Origin: Liolophura sinensis
Taxonomy: Eukaryota > Mollusca > Polyplacophora > Chitonida > Chitonidae
DNA: 64,000 nt
Assembly (NCBI RefSeq): GCF_032854445.1
Contig: NC_088306.1
Span: 28,181,764 to 28,245,763, forward strand
Reading direction: 5' to 3'
Of the stretch, positions 35,601-50,300 are shown one piece after another (the first letter of the stretch is position 1; the number at the start of each line of letters is the position of its first letter). Under the pieces are notes generated by a model that saw nothing but the letters and a program-made list of their open reading frames with translations, searched no databases and was not told the origin of the DNA. The translations under genes and the position numbers were made by a program.

Positions 35601-38143
35601 TCTACAAAAGGAAACTCGTGCTTATTTACATGGAATTCTTTACTTTACACTTTACTAGCTCTGGACTGAGCAGACAACATTCCGAAAGGTTAAACTGCAT
35701 GTTTTCGGCCAAAATAAAATCAGAATAAAGGTTTAATCTATATGACGTTCATTGTGGCTCAAAATAAACTATAGAGATTTCATCTTACAGGACTAAAACA
35801 TAAAAACACTCACAAACAAGGAATGAAGTAATCTTATGGCACAGAAACTGATATATTTCTAGTAGGATATAATCCAGTCTTTCAAACAAACCTGAAAATA
35901 CCTTTCAAAGATCAATATGACTTCCAGAATCCAGTCAAATAAAAGTATGTACGAGAGCTGAAAAAGCATTTTTGCATTTTGAAATAAACATTTTTTCTGT
36001 TAAAATCCAAATATTCTTTGTCTTTTCTACATTATTGTATTTACTTGAATTTTTAAGGAAAATTATGCAGTTTAATCTCCATCCACCATGTCCATGCTCA
36101 GTTTCCTTTGCAACCTTCAGATCTACACAAAGTTCAGTCTATATGGACTACATACACACCGAGAATCGATTCACATACTTATGTCAGGAAAATATGAACA
36201 ACAAGTACAAATCAGTTTTAAGACATGTTCAAAATGGTCTGCAAAGAAATGTCATTTTTCCAGCTCAATTTACTGGCATTCAGACAAAAATCATGTACAT
36301 GTATGTCGGTACAAAATGAAAAAATATATCCACAACACACCACAGCACTTCAGGAATGTGACTATAAAAAGCCTAGAATAGTCAAAAATGCTATATCAAC
36401 AGCATATACTTCATGTATAACCACATCAAACATATCAAGACAGCAAATACATGTACTTCGTGCATCACCACATGAAACAGTTCAATCATCAAACACCCAT
36501 CCACTCTCTTCAGCACAATACACTGCTGATCATCTAAATGGCATTTCTATCAAATATTTCCAAGTTTATTACCAACATGACTGACACCGATATATTGCAA
36601 AATATACACCTTTATTTGTAATTAGCAATATTAACAAGTAGATTTTAAGGCACTTCTTGAAAATGTATGTTTTCATTATTGCATCATACATTTAAAAAAA
36701 AGAACAAAAAAAAAAAACTATTTTTGCACAGATTTTCATTCAGGAGTGACAAGAATTTGGCCTGACTAATACTTAGTAAGCACTTTCTTGATTGAACTCC
36801 ATATTGCTAATCACATGTAAATTGTATTCTAAAATTTTAACATGGCTTATTGCATACCAGTGGGAAAAATCCTTCAATTTTTTACATTTCTAATATCCAG
36901 GAATGACAAATAATAATCAAATTTATGGATATATTTCATATTTTGGATATGACAGCCTGGATGGATCTAGATAATATCATTTAATTAATTAATTACAAGA
37001 AAAAGTACAAAAAATATAAATATTCTCTGCATACCTTTAATTAGGTCCTGGTTTCCCATGTGAATGGTTTCCACTAGGACAAACATGGCAGCCTTTTACA
37101 GCAAGGACATTATTCCAGAACCATTAGTAAATGTAAATCCAAGTATGTCAAAGGTTTTCAGTAAAACTGGGTAAGGCCAAAATTGAAAAGTAGGTACCAG
37201 TAAGTAAATTAAATGTAATTTTAGCAAGACATCTTATTATAAACACAATCTAACTGAAAACATTCTTTCCTGCCTTTCACAAGTCAGTTTCTGTGGTTCC
37301 ACTGAGTGGGTGAACCACAGTCTGGGAGATGTGCAGAGCAAGAAGTGGAGTCCGCAGCTGTATGTCCTGGTAAATGTGAAGTACATCAAGTTGAGACACT
37401 ATACCACAGCGTGACAGATCTTCAGTACAACAAGTACAGCAGGCAGGAATAAATTGGCCTTCAGATGGAAATTAAACTCCCCTTGTCTAGTGGGATCTAC
37501 AATCCGCTAGGTCATTGGTTGACAATCTCATCCTCAGAAACCCAATCCATCAATTTCTGTGTTTTGGGCATAAAATTGTTCTTCCTCCAAAATAGTTTGC
37601 TGCTATCAATGATTTCACAAAATGTCCAACTGAAACTAATTGCTACTTCAGATTTAAGATTAGAAGGGTACTCAGAAAAGAGTTTCAGAAAAACACTGAT
37701 ATCACTTAACTGATAGAAGAACATCTTCCCACAACATTGGGGACAAAATTTATGTTCATTTATTTTTGTTTAATGTTTTCCCTTTCATCTGAATACACAC
37801 AAGTAGTTCCTTTTCTACGGCAAACTACTCTCTAGCATCTTGTGATAGCTAACTGTTTTTTGATACAACAATATCAAAATCAGAATTTGCCTTCAAATTC
37901 ATCACCAGAATCACACTTTCCATATTGCACTTGAACCAAACACAGAGAAGCACTTCCTGTTAGCAGCTTCGCAGACATGTTGCCATGGAGACCTCTGAAA
38001 CCTTGTGCGTAGTTACCAGGATACAAGCCCTGGTCAGACATCAGATTTACATTGGCAAAAGTCACATGGCACAAATTCTGCCTATGGATTGGCCAGCACT
38101 GGCGCGGACCTTTAACTAGAACCTTTGGTCACTTTGACCTTCT
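35601..38143. other. Probable 3' UTR of the receptor-like gene and intergenic DNA
   Basis: No coding exon was seen. On the - strand, AATAAA lies at 37764-37759, about 380 bases after the stop. An inverted repeat with a 9-base stem (CTGTGGTTC / GAACCACAG) lies at 37291-37320. No sequence with iron-responsive-element geometry (CAGTGN loop on a paired stem) was found. Confidence 0.5.
37759..37764 (-). terminator. Candidate polyadenylation signal of the receptor-like gene
   Basis: AATAAA on the - strand about 380 bases past the stop, followed by a GT-rich stretch (AATGTTGTGGGAAGATGTTC). It is unsupported by transcript data, and others may be used. Confidence 0.35.
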
Positions 38144-38312
38144 TCATTCTCCTACTCTCAAGGTCAAGGTTGCCTCAGTCAACATTTGTGTTAAATTTTC
38201 CACAGCTGAGATTGTTTGATTCCACTCTCCTGTTATTCTGGATATTTCAATGTGCTGCCCAATAGTAGAGAATGCATCCTGTGTACTGGAACCACTTAAA
38301 ATATGCCTCTTT
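38144..38312 (-). CDS. Receptor-like terminal exon
   Basis: RKRHILSGSSTQDAFSTI aligns with the family's F-R-H-V-x-W-G-S-G-S-H. A C-terminal helix with two N-x-T sequons (WNQTISAVENLTQ) follows, ending VGE and TGA at 38146-38144. The acceptor is TTTCCAG. This is the normal end of the family. Confidence 0.88.
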
Positions 38313-41300
38313 CTGGAAACAAGAAAAAATATTTATTTTCAATTTTTGTAAACAATTCTAATAGCAAATCTAATAGATTCTGAGTGATTATAAATGTTTA
38401 ATGATTGAATTGAACTTGTAGTCTTTGGGTCACACTGTGATTTCAGCTCTGATCTCCACAGCCAATATCCTACAAGAAGTCTACCAACTGAACCAAAGGG
38501 AAGTTCTAGCTGGTATTATAGCTAGTTTTAGCATAAGCACTGGGAAATTGTCCCCAATAAAGATCTGCGAGTAGTATAGACATGGGAAGGTCCCCTTCAA
38601 TTATCTGAGATCATACAGTGCTGGACTCAGATGTGGAGATGTGGAGTTGCGAGTTCAAATCTCAATGAGACCAGCAATGTAAATTTTAGGACTGTTTAGT
38701 AGGGCCTGTGCCCACAGGTGTATTTTGGGAGAGAGGACGATATAGGTACATGTAAGCAGGGAGTGATGTAACATAAGCAGTTTTCAAGTGGTCATGCAAT
38801 GAAATTTCCCATTAGCTCAGATGTAAAGTGCTAGATTTCCCATTCGGAAATCTGAATTCAAATCCCTGTAGACCAGTAAAGCACACTATGCATCCCTGAG
38901 AACAATTACAAAGCAAGTATGAGATACTTTTGAAGTGCGGTCATGCAAACAGTCCACACTACTTTATTTAATGGTACTATTTAAACATCTGCTTCAGATA
39001 AGGGAGTTACCTGTTGTTCTGTGTTAGTGATATCAGTAAACTTCTGTCTAACAACAGGAAGTGGTCGTTCAATCTCCGAACCATGAGGTCATCTTCGTTC
39101 AGTATGTTTGCCGGTGTAAACATCTCGTAAGTTTGGGAGGACATCAAAAAGCGAAGCGCTACTTGCTGTAAGGAGTCTGAAAGAAGACAGATGGACAAAA
39201 TCTTACTTACTTACTTAAATTGATATTTAACTTCTTCCTACACATTCTGTGGACAGAACAGCTGAAATCGTATCTTAATCTTAAATTTTCAGACTTTGCC
39301 GGTAAAAAGCAGAGTTCTGTAGTTATTTCTCATACACAGCAGCTTAACACTCGTCTCAATTCTACTGTTGGGTCAGATCCTAAGCCCTTGTGTATGGGAA
39401 ATAACTACAGAACTCTACTGTTGGGACAGGTCCTAAGCCCCTGTGTATGGGAAAGAACAACAGAACTCTACTGTTGGGTGGGTCCTAAGCCCTTGTGTAT
39501 GGGAAATAACTACGGAACTCTACTGTTGGGTCGGGTCCTAAGCCCTTGTGTATGGGAAATAACTACAGAACTCTACTGTTGGGACAGGTCCTAAGCCCTT
39601 GTGTATGGGAAAGAACTACAGAACTCTACTGTTGGGTGGGTCCTAAGCCCTTGTGTATGGGACAGAACTACAGAACTCTACTGTTGGGCGGGTCCTAAGC
39701 CCTTGTGTATGGGAAATAACTACAGAACTCTACTGTTGGGACAGATCCTAAGCCCTTGTGTATGGGAAAGAACTACATAACTCTACTGTTGGGCGGGTCC
39801 TAAGCCCTTGTGTATGGGAAAGAACTACAGAACTCTACTGTTGGGCGGGTCCTAAGCCCTTGTGTATGGGAAAGAACTACCGAACTCTACTGTTGGGCGG
39901 GTCCTAAGCCCTTGTGTATGGGAAAGAACTACAGAACTCTACTGTTGGGCGGGTCCTAAGCCCTTGTGTATGGGAAAGAACTACAGAACTCTACTGTTGG
40001 GACGGGTCCTAAGCCCTTGTGTATGGGACAGAACTACAGAACTCTACTGTTGGGTCGGGTCCTAAGCCCTTGTGTATGGGACAGAACTACAGAACTCTAC
40101 TGTTGGGCGGGTCCTAAGCCCTTGTGTATGGGAAATAACTACAGAACTCTACTGTTGGGACAGATCCTAAGCCCTTGTGTATGGGAAAGAACTACAGAAC
40201 TCTACTGTTGGGCGGGTCCTAGGCCCTTGTGTATGGGAAATAACTACAGAACTCTACTGTTGGGCGGGTCCTAAGTCCTTGTGTATGGGAAAGAACTACA
40301 GAACTCTACTGTTGGGCGGGTCCTAAGCCCTTGTGTATGGGAAAGAACTACCGAACTCTACTGTTGGGCGGGTCCTAAGCCCTTGTGTATGGGAAAGAAC
40401 TACAGAACTCTACTGTTGGGCGGGTCCTAAGCCCTTGTGTATGGGAAAGAACTACAGAACTCTACTGTTGGGACGGGTCCTAAGCCCTTGTGTATGGGAC
40501 AGAACTACAGAACTCTACTGTTGGGTCGGGTCCTAAGCCCTTGTGTATGGGACAGAACTACAGAACTCTACTGTTGGGTCGGGTCCTAAGCCCTTGTGTA
40601 TGGGACAGAACTACGGACCTCTACTGTTGGGTTTATGGAACCCAAATGAAGTTCTGCTTGTCGTTATCTGTATGCTGGTCAATCTTAAAGCCGCATGGCC
40701 TTCACTTTGTCAAGATTAACTCACCATGGGGAATTAACCGGCAACGAAATATTGAGAGTTCAAAACTTACTCTCTGTAATTTGTTTAAATAAATTTTCTT
40801 AAAACAAGACATCGGGATACTTACCTATAAGTTTTGAGATTTCAACATCTTTATTTTCCAAGTGAACATCCACCAACGATTTTACCCTGTTAAAGATGTA
40901 TGTTCCGTAATCGGACATGTTGAACTGCGAGAAGAAATTGGAGTCAGCCAATGTCAGCATGGTTACCACGGAAACCCTGGCGATGCTCACATGAAATCTG
41001 TAATGGTGCTGTGTGTCTTGTGATTCCAATGTCGTGACCTCTTCACCTCCCAGATGTGTCTGAAATGCGTTGCCATAATTTCTCAAATTATGTGAAAATA
41101 TGAAATAAAATTGCACGCTACAATGTACACAAAGATGCAGGCTTGCCCTTTATTGTGGCCCAAACAAAAGCAGTTGGAGTATGCAATCAGCCTTTACTAG
41201 GTCAATCTGACCATACATTCTGACTTAACCGTAGATGCATCTGTCATACCTGATTCCACAAAGCGGTTTTCAACTTCAATTAAAATCTTAAAAATGATGC

Positions 41301-44300
41301 ACAGTTTTTGATACCATAGTCTTTAGATAACATAGATGAGGGGGGACAACATTTCAATGTCCAATGCCCCAAAATAAGCCGTAAGATTGAATTTCAAATT
41401 TTGATCAGACATGATTTCGTGGAATTGACCCCTGGACTGATCATATCTTTACGCCACCCAGGCAGCAGTTCAGCCTTTTTGTGATCAGTGTTCGAATCTG
41501 CAACCACTGTAGCCACTGGCACATTTAGTTATGTTAAAAGTTATGTAGTACAAATTATAATCATAGTATAGCAAGGTCTATAGTGATACGCTTTGTAACT
41601 ATGTATCTAAATCTACATCAGCCAATCATCGAGGCTAGGGGCCTTACAACCAAGACGGCCTCTGTGGCTCAGTGGGTTAGCGCGCAATCGCAGCGTAATG
41701 ACCCATGAACATCTCACCAACGCGGTCGCTGTGAGTTCAAGTCCAGCTTATGCTGGCTTCCTCTCTGGCTTCTTGCTACAGTAAAAGTGTAACTAAAATA
41801 CCGCAGATATACTTTTCTCCTGCATGATATTTTGTGTAGTACCAGTCAACACTGACCTATTCAGTATATTTTACCCTAATGCACTGTGGATTACGCACTG
41901 GATTAGGTGCATCAGGTATTACACAGGTATGTCCTTCCCACATCATCAGTACATGGATGTTACAAATATATACATAATTTTAAGAGATTGCGATGCTAAT
42001 TTTATCAACAAAACTGGTCTTTTGGAATAATTATTTCCCTTTTTGATATTGTTTCATCGGTTGGAGGCCTAACTGTTAATCGGACACTTTCATTATTAGC
42101 TACGGCAAGGACATGTCTATTGCTGAAAGTCATGCTCAATAAGTTTTCACGTGCACACACTTCTATATACATGTACGATGGCATGTATGATGACATGTAC
42201 GATGGCATGTATGATGGCATGTACGATGACATGTACGATGGCATGTATGATGGCATGTACGATGGCATGTATGACATGCATGATGACATGCATGATGGCA
42301 TGTACGATGGCATGTATGATGACATGTATGATGGCATGTATGATGACATGTATGATGGCATGTATGATGACATGTATGATGGCATGTACGATGACATGTA
42401 CGATGGCATGTATGATGGCATGTATGATGGCATGTACGATGGCATGTATGATGACATGTACGATGGCATGTACGATGGCATGTATGATGGCATGTACGAT
42501 GACATGTACGATGGCATGTATGATGGCAGGTACGATGGCATGTATGATGGAATGTATGATGGCATGTACGATGACATGTATGATGGCATGTAGGATGGCA
42601 TGTACGATGGCATGTATGATGGCAGGTACGATGGCATGTATGATGGAATGTATGATGGCATGTACGATGACATGTATGATGGCATGTAGGATGGCATGTG
42701 CGATGACATGTGCGATGACATGTACGATGGCATGTACGATGGCATGCATGATGGCATACAGGATGGCATGTTGGATGGCATGTAGGATGGCATGTATGAT
42801 GACGTACGATGACATGTATGATGACAACTATGTGGGTGGATGAAACAAGAACCACAGAGCTTGAGCAAGACTCTCTCACAGAAGATATACCATATGTACA
42901 TGTAGATGACGTACTGTACAGATAAACGTCATACTGTTTAAGAAATAATGGCTTCATTCACTGTGTACACACTGTGATAACTGCAGTAAAAAAAAGAAGT
43001 GTCCAGTGTTTTAGGACAAGACTGCAGGCTGAATCCTAAAACAATGGACACATATTTTTATACTGTAGTTCAATTATTTCTATTCTAACACATCACCCGT
43101 TCACAAGTATTTTACACCAATTTTCAGTTTTTACTCTCTTGATTTTCAAACTGATACCTATTAACCCCTTTATTTTGATTACTCTTCTCTCCATGGAAGA
43201 GTTCACTTTACAGAACTGCAGGGACTCTATATGTCGACAACCAATGAAAAAACCGCACGCTGGTTGTTGGGTGTGTATCAGACATTCCTAAAGTAAGTTT
43301 GGGCACGAAGATTGCAGTCGGGAGTGTTGAAATGCGAAAATAAAACTAAGAAGAGATTGGCAGATGGCAATCATAAACGTGACATTTGGCTAGCAAGGTG
43401 ACAAGCGCTACGCAAGAAGTTACGGCAGTCAGCAGTAGTGAATGCACTGGGTAAACTGTCTACACATAGGCTGGTACCTTACACAGGATGTTACCAGCTA
43501 TGCACTCTTAGTTTTTTCTGACACTTACTTGCCCCTGTCACCAGATATTCGCGCGACATTGTGCCATACAAACATCAGAAAAAGATGTAGGGTTTTCAGG
43601 TGGGCGCTGGAAAAGACTTATCTGCCACATAACATGTTAGACTGGATGTTTTTGACTAGTCAAAATTTTGTTGGAATATTAAAATAAATAATTTAACATG
43701 TTTACGTAGAATTTTGCTGTTGCTTTTCATTGTTTATACTCCGTAGATGCTTAGTGTACATAGATCTGTCAGAGAAGATAAGTAATACACCCTCCAGTTG
43801 AACATGTTGACCTACATACAGCTTGACTGGTTTCATATTGATGACGTCATACAGTTTGTTTTCCTACTCATAAACAGTATGCAGTACTAACCTCTCCTCC
43901 CTGTGGTTGGGCCAACCCTGCTGAACGCTAGGACGTTACTCTTCGACAACAGTGTTGGGTCGCGTTCAAAAATTCACTGCATAAATGGCCCGATGTGAAG
44001 TACGCATTTGGCAGATGTGTTAGAATTTGTCATAATGGTGCAAACTGGTTCAAATTCTCAAATATATATATTACTAGAGGGCAGTGAGCATTTTTCTGAT
44101 TTTCCATCCCACTAATAATTATCTCCGGACCTGTTCAACTCTTACTTACAAAATGGAAGTTGTGGGTAGGGGCATACTGGTAGCTAATGCTGGACACCCC
44201 CAGGGTATCAAACATTGGGTAGGTTCTGTCCTCTGTGGGGTAGTAGGACAGAGATGGGGTGGGCATGCCTGTTGATAGCTTCTCCCACTCAGACCACACC

Positions 44301-47300
44301 CTATATAGGGTCAGCTGGTTCTTAACAGCATCTGGTACCTGGGTGGGAAAGACAAAAAAACCATACACGTATGATTAAAAAAACTATTATATCACTGGTT
44401 TATTTCCTCGAGTTTTGGATGATTGTGACAGAAGGTTGTCATTCCAATTTCAACCAAATGGCTGAACATAAGATTCATCAAAATAAATAAGTATAAATTT
44501 TATTACATAATTAATTTCACTAAATATTCAGTAGCTAATTAAGTATTAAATAATTACTTCAATTTAACATAATTTAAAGATATAATTTTTGCACATTCAG
44601 GATAACTTTGCTTTCAAGATTAACCATAACAGATGAAAAACTGAGCATATTTGTAAGTATACGGCATATTTCCACCTCACCCTTGTTGCTGCTGCGTAAA
44701 TCAGCGCCTGCTGAGAGGGAGCTGCCGTGACGTTGAGGGTCTGGTTTCCACGGACCGGCTGACCCAAGTCTAGATACACCACAGCTTTGGATAACAACAC
44801 ATTCTTTCGTTTCTGTTGACAGAAAAAAAAAACAAAAACATGTCCTGTCAACTGTAGTTGACTTTTGCAAACATTTTACTGAATTGATCCCCTTGTACCA
44901 GGAAATCTGACTGGTCTTGTTAGAGTAATACTTTTCTTTTATTGAAGGACCCCGTGATCACGTTGTTAGGAAAGCACTGACGAATGGATAAACTTTGGTA
45001 CAAAACAAGGGGAGATTGCTTTTCATGAAAACAAGTGAGAGTTACTCCCCCTTACATGCACATACCTGCCTTGAGTAGGTCTGGAGTAACATTGGCACAC
45101 ATCGGTCACAGAGCTGATATGACTAAATATGCCACATTTATAAATGAAAAGTTGCTTTATGCAAATTCCTGGTAACTACTTCTAACACAGAAAGCAAACT
45201 CACAGCCCAAAGCTTATGTAGTTATATGTACCAAGCAATGCATGTAGCCAAGGGGACCTGGAAGATTTGTTTCATCACCTGATAACTCTGAATTTCATTT
45301 GTTGTTGTCCATTTGTACAAATTTGTTTACCTGTAAATACAGCTTCATGCCCAGGTCTGAAAATTCTGCGCCTCCCCATGAACAGAGTTTTATTGTTCGT
45401 CTGGGCACCCAGTGTACAGATGTGAGAGACAGGCTATCGTGAAGTGCTTGGCCTGTCGAGATTAACATGGCCGTGCTCAGTTTGGTTTCCATGGCAACGT
45501 CAGGAAAAGATGTCCTCGGCGCTCCGATGTAGACATATCGATCTGAGAGTAGAAATACTGAATTATTTCTGTTTTATTTTCTCTTTTACACCTTAGTGAA
45601 GAATATTTCACTTATACAAAATGGCAAGTATTATGGTGAGAAGTAGTGGGACAGAGGCTGGGGAAAAACCCACAACCTCCCATGTATGACCAGAGAGGCA
45701 TAAATATTTGAATGTCAGATACCATGATTTATGATACACTAAAGCATACATCAATAAATCACGATGTTATTTGGCATAACAACTTTTAAAATCATCAAGT
45801 AATCAAATAATTATAGGACAACCTCTACTTCAAACCCTTTGACAAAAATCTATTTATACATTTAGATTTTTTATAATGAATTGAACTACCAAGTCAATAT
45901 GACAAATTATACCAGGCATGCATGCAGTTTTACTTTGTGCAGTAGAGCCATGTATTGTTGCATTTTGTGTACAGAAGTGTGGTTTTACACTAACATGGTT
46001 CACTGGAGCCATGTGCTGTTGCCACCATATTGCGTCTAGAAGTGTGCTTTTACACTAGACTGGTTCAGTAGAGCCATGAATTGTTGCTGTTGCCACCATC
46101 TTGCCACCATCTTGTGTACAGAAGTGTGGTTTTATACTAACCTGATTCAGTAAAGCCATGAACTATTGCCACCATATTGTGTATAGGAATGTGGTTTTAC
46201 ACTGACTTGGTTCAATAGAGCCATGTACTGTTGCCACCATCTTGTGTACAGAAGTGTAATTTTACACTGACCTGGTTCAGTAGAGCCATGAATTGTTACC
46301 ACCATCTTGTGTACAGAAGCGTGGTACTTTAACCTGGTTCAGTAGAGCCATGAATTGTTGCCACCATCTTGTGTACAGAAATGTGGTTTTACACTAACCT
46401 GGTTCAATAGAGCCATGAATTGTTGCCACCATCTTGTGTACAGAAATGTGGTTTTACTTTAACCTGGTTCAATAGAGCCATGAATTGTTGCCACCATCTT
46501 GTGTACAGAAGTGTGGTTTTACACTGACCTGGTTCAGTAGAGCCATGAATTGTTGCCACCATCTTGTGTACAGAAATGTGGTTTTACTTTAACCTGGTTC
46601 AATAGAGCCATGAATTGTTGCCACCATCTTGTGTACAGAAGTGTGGTTTTACACTGACCTGGTTCAGTAGAGCCATGAATTGTTACCACCATCTTGTGTA
46701 CAGAAGTGTGGTTTTACATTAACCTGGTTCAATAGAGCCATGAATTGTTACCACCATATTGTGTACAGAACTGTGGTTTTACACTGACCTGGTTCAGCAC
46801 AGCCATGTACTGTTGCCACCATCTTGTGTACAGAAGTGTGGTTTTACACTGACCTGGTTCAGTAGAGCCATGAATTGTTACCACCATCTTGTGTACAGAA
46901 GTGTGGTTTTACTTTAACCTGGTTCAATAGAGCCATGAATTGTTGCCACCATCTTGTGTACAGAAATGTGGTTTTACACTAACCTGGTTCAATAGAGCCA
47001 TGAAATGTTGCCACCATCTTGTGTACAGAAGTGCGGATTTACACTGACCTGATTCAGTAGAGCCATGTACTGTTGCCACCATCTTGCGTACAGAATCGTG
47101 GTTTTACACTAACCTGGTTCAGTACAACCATGAATATGTTGCCAGCATCTTGTGTACAGAAGTGCGGATTTACACTAACCTGGTTCAATAGAGCCATGTA
47201 TTGTTGCCACCACATTGTATATAAACTTCTTCTCAATCTTATTAGTGACTGTCAGTTGCACAAACGGTTTGCCCACTGAAACCAGAAGGACAATAAAATG

Positions 47301-50300
47301 TTATGGATGGATGAAGAAATGTTGAATTAAACATGCTTCTAAATTTCCACAATAAAAAAAAACAACTTCATCTAAAAGAAAGCGAACTGAAAAGGGAGAA
47401 AATGGAATTGCAGGAATGAGAAGGAAACCAGATTTGGCAAGGCAAAGCGAGGATGAAACTATCCAAGTCACTGGACTGGTAGCTTTATGAAAATCACAAT
47501 GGAACTGCAATAAACCAGGCTAAACAGTAAAAGTTGAGAAGCAAAACCATATGAAACATAGAGGAAAGCTCACTGAAACTGAGAAAAAAAAAACAGTCTG
47601 TTCGTTCAAAATGTTAGCTTTTAACTAAATAAATTAGACTAAAACTAAACGAAAATAGGCTGAACTTGAAGGAAAACCAGACTGGTCATGGACAAACTGA
47701 AGTGTACACCTAGAAAACCCAGGGAGACATTGAGAGAACACTTGTAAGGGAAATGATGAGAAAACTGAACATAGGACATGACGAATACCTGTCACAGGAC
47801 ATCATGTTGAAAGAAACTTTTCATAAATATGTTTTACAGCTCACATCAGATCTGGAGGAAACTCAGGTTTGCTTCTTTAATTTTTCTCATTAAACAATTC
47901 TGAAAAAACTTTTTTAAAACTCATAGTTAAGAATAAGGCTGAAATTGAGGATTTATATGAAAATTTAGTTCACCTTTGTTGCCAAGACGATAAGTGACAT
48001 TCAGCCCTCCACTCCAAGAAGATGGCACCTGACTCCCAACTTGGTCCCTTAGCAACACTTCTGCTGTTTCCATGGAAACTGTCTGTGCTAGTATATGTTC
48101 TTCTTCATTAAAGATTTGTGAGTCTGTTAGAATTAAATTTAAAATGAATTTCATGACAATAGATCAGAGTTTGGGGATGATGAATTTAAATCATGGAAAC
48201 ACACAAATATGCGATTTTCATGGACAAGTTGAGAACATTTAAAGAAAGGGATGATACCAACATGCTAGATGTCAGGCACAAAAAACCATCTCACATTAAA
48301 AATGAAAAAGTAGCATTTTTTAAATTCATAATGTTTTCTCACACAAAATGTTACATGAGCACTTCCTTAATAAAGCCATTTGTGCAGCAAACTTGTACAA
48401 GTAACTTCATGCTGAGGCATGTTTATAATTAGTGTCTAGCCACCAGACAGCCTTGTAAAGGGATAATCCTAGCTGAGGCGTTTACAGTTAGTGTCTAGCC
48501 ACAAGACAGCCTTGTAAAGGAATAATCCAAAATTTATGAATACATCACACATGAGTCATCAGAGAGCTCTTACTACTGACTGTCAAAGGAACAAGTTATA
48601 TATGCTCAGATATTGTTCTCAAGTGGCCAATGAAAACAAACTCAATGGTGGAAACCAGGCAATAAACCGATCAAAATGAATTTACATCATTCATTCTGAA
48701 GTGCGAGTGTTGACAGGGACTTACAGCTTTACAATTCTCCTGACATGGACGTACATGTAATATGATCACATACAACCATTACGATCTTACTGAAATATGC
48801 TCAGATACAACCATTACGATCTTACTGAAATATGCTCAGATACAACTATCATGATCTTACTGAAATATGCTCAGATACAACCATTATGATCTTACTGAGA
48901 CATGCTCAGATACAACCATTATGATCTTACTGAGATATGCTCAGATACAACAATCATGATCTTACTGAAATATGCTCAGATACAACCATTACGATCTTAC
49001 TGAAATATGCTCAGATACAACCATTATGATCTTACTGAAATATGCTCAGATACAACCATTACGATCTTACTGAAATATGCTCAGATACAACCATTATGAT
49101 CTTACTGAAATATGCTCAGATACAACAATCATGATCTTACTGAAATATGCTCAGATACAACCATCATGATCTTACTGAAATATGCTCACATACAACCATT
49201 ATGATCTTACTGAAATATGCTCAGATACAACCATTATGATCTTACTGAAATATGCTCAGATACAACCATTACGATCTTACTGAAATATACTCAGATACAA
49301 CCATTATGATCTTACTGAAATATGCTCAGATACAACTATCATGATCTTACTGAAATATGCTCAGATACAACCATTATGATCTTACTGAGATATGCTCAGA
49401 TACAACCATTAGGATCTTACTGAAATATGCTCAGATACAACCATTACGATCTTACTGAAATATGCTCAGATACAACCATCATGATCTTACTGAAATATGC
49501 TCAGATACAACCATCATGATCTTACTGAAATATGCTCAGATACAACCATTACGATCTTACTGAAATATGCTCAGATACAACTATCATGATCTTACTGAAA
49601 TATGCTCAGATACAACCATTACGATCTTACTGAAATATGCTCAGATACAACCATTACGATCTTACTGAAATATGCTCAGATACAACTATCATGATCTTAC
49701 TGAAATATGCTCAGATACAACCATTACGATCTTACTGAAATATGCTCAGATACAACCATTACGATCTTACTGAAATATGCTCAGATACAACCATCATGAT
49801 CTTACTGAAATATGCTCAGATACAACCATTATGATCTTATTGAGACATGCTCAGATACAACCATTATGATCTTACTGAGATATGCTCAGATACAACAATC
49901 ATGATCTTACTGAAATATGCTCAGATACAACCATTACGATCTTACTGAAATATGCTCAGATACAACCATTAAGATCTTACTGAAATATGCTCAGATACAA
50001 CCATTACGATCTTACTGAAATATGCTCAGATACAACCATTATGATCTTACTGAAATATGCTCAGATACAACTAATATGATCTTACTGAAATATGCTCAGA
50101 TACAACCATTATGATCTTACTGAAATATGCTCAGATACAACCATTACGATCTTACTGCAATATGCTCAGATACAACTAATATGATCTTACTGAAATATGC
50201 TCAGATACAACCATTACGATCTTACTGAAATATGCTCAGATACAACCATCATGATCTTACTGAAATATGCTCAGATACAACCATTATGATCTTACTGAAA

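Noticed and set aside
36500-38143. Iron-responsive elements in the receptor-like 3' UTR
   Set aside because: CAGTG occurrences on the - strand (near 38095, 37697, 37306, 36525) lack the five-base paired upper stem and bulged C.
41645-41725. tRNA gene
   Set aside because: Box A and box B are present but the sequence continues into a SINE body and no cloverleaf acceptor stem closes.
42005-42957. Long overlapping open frames on both strands at the 12-bp array
   Set aside because: A 12-base period keeps frames open automatically; no splice or start context and no varied sequence.
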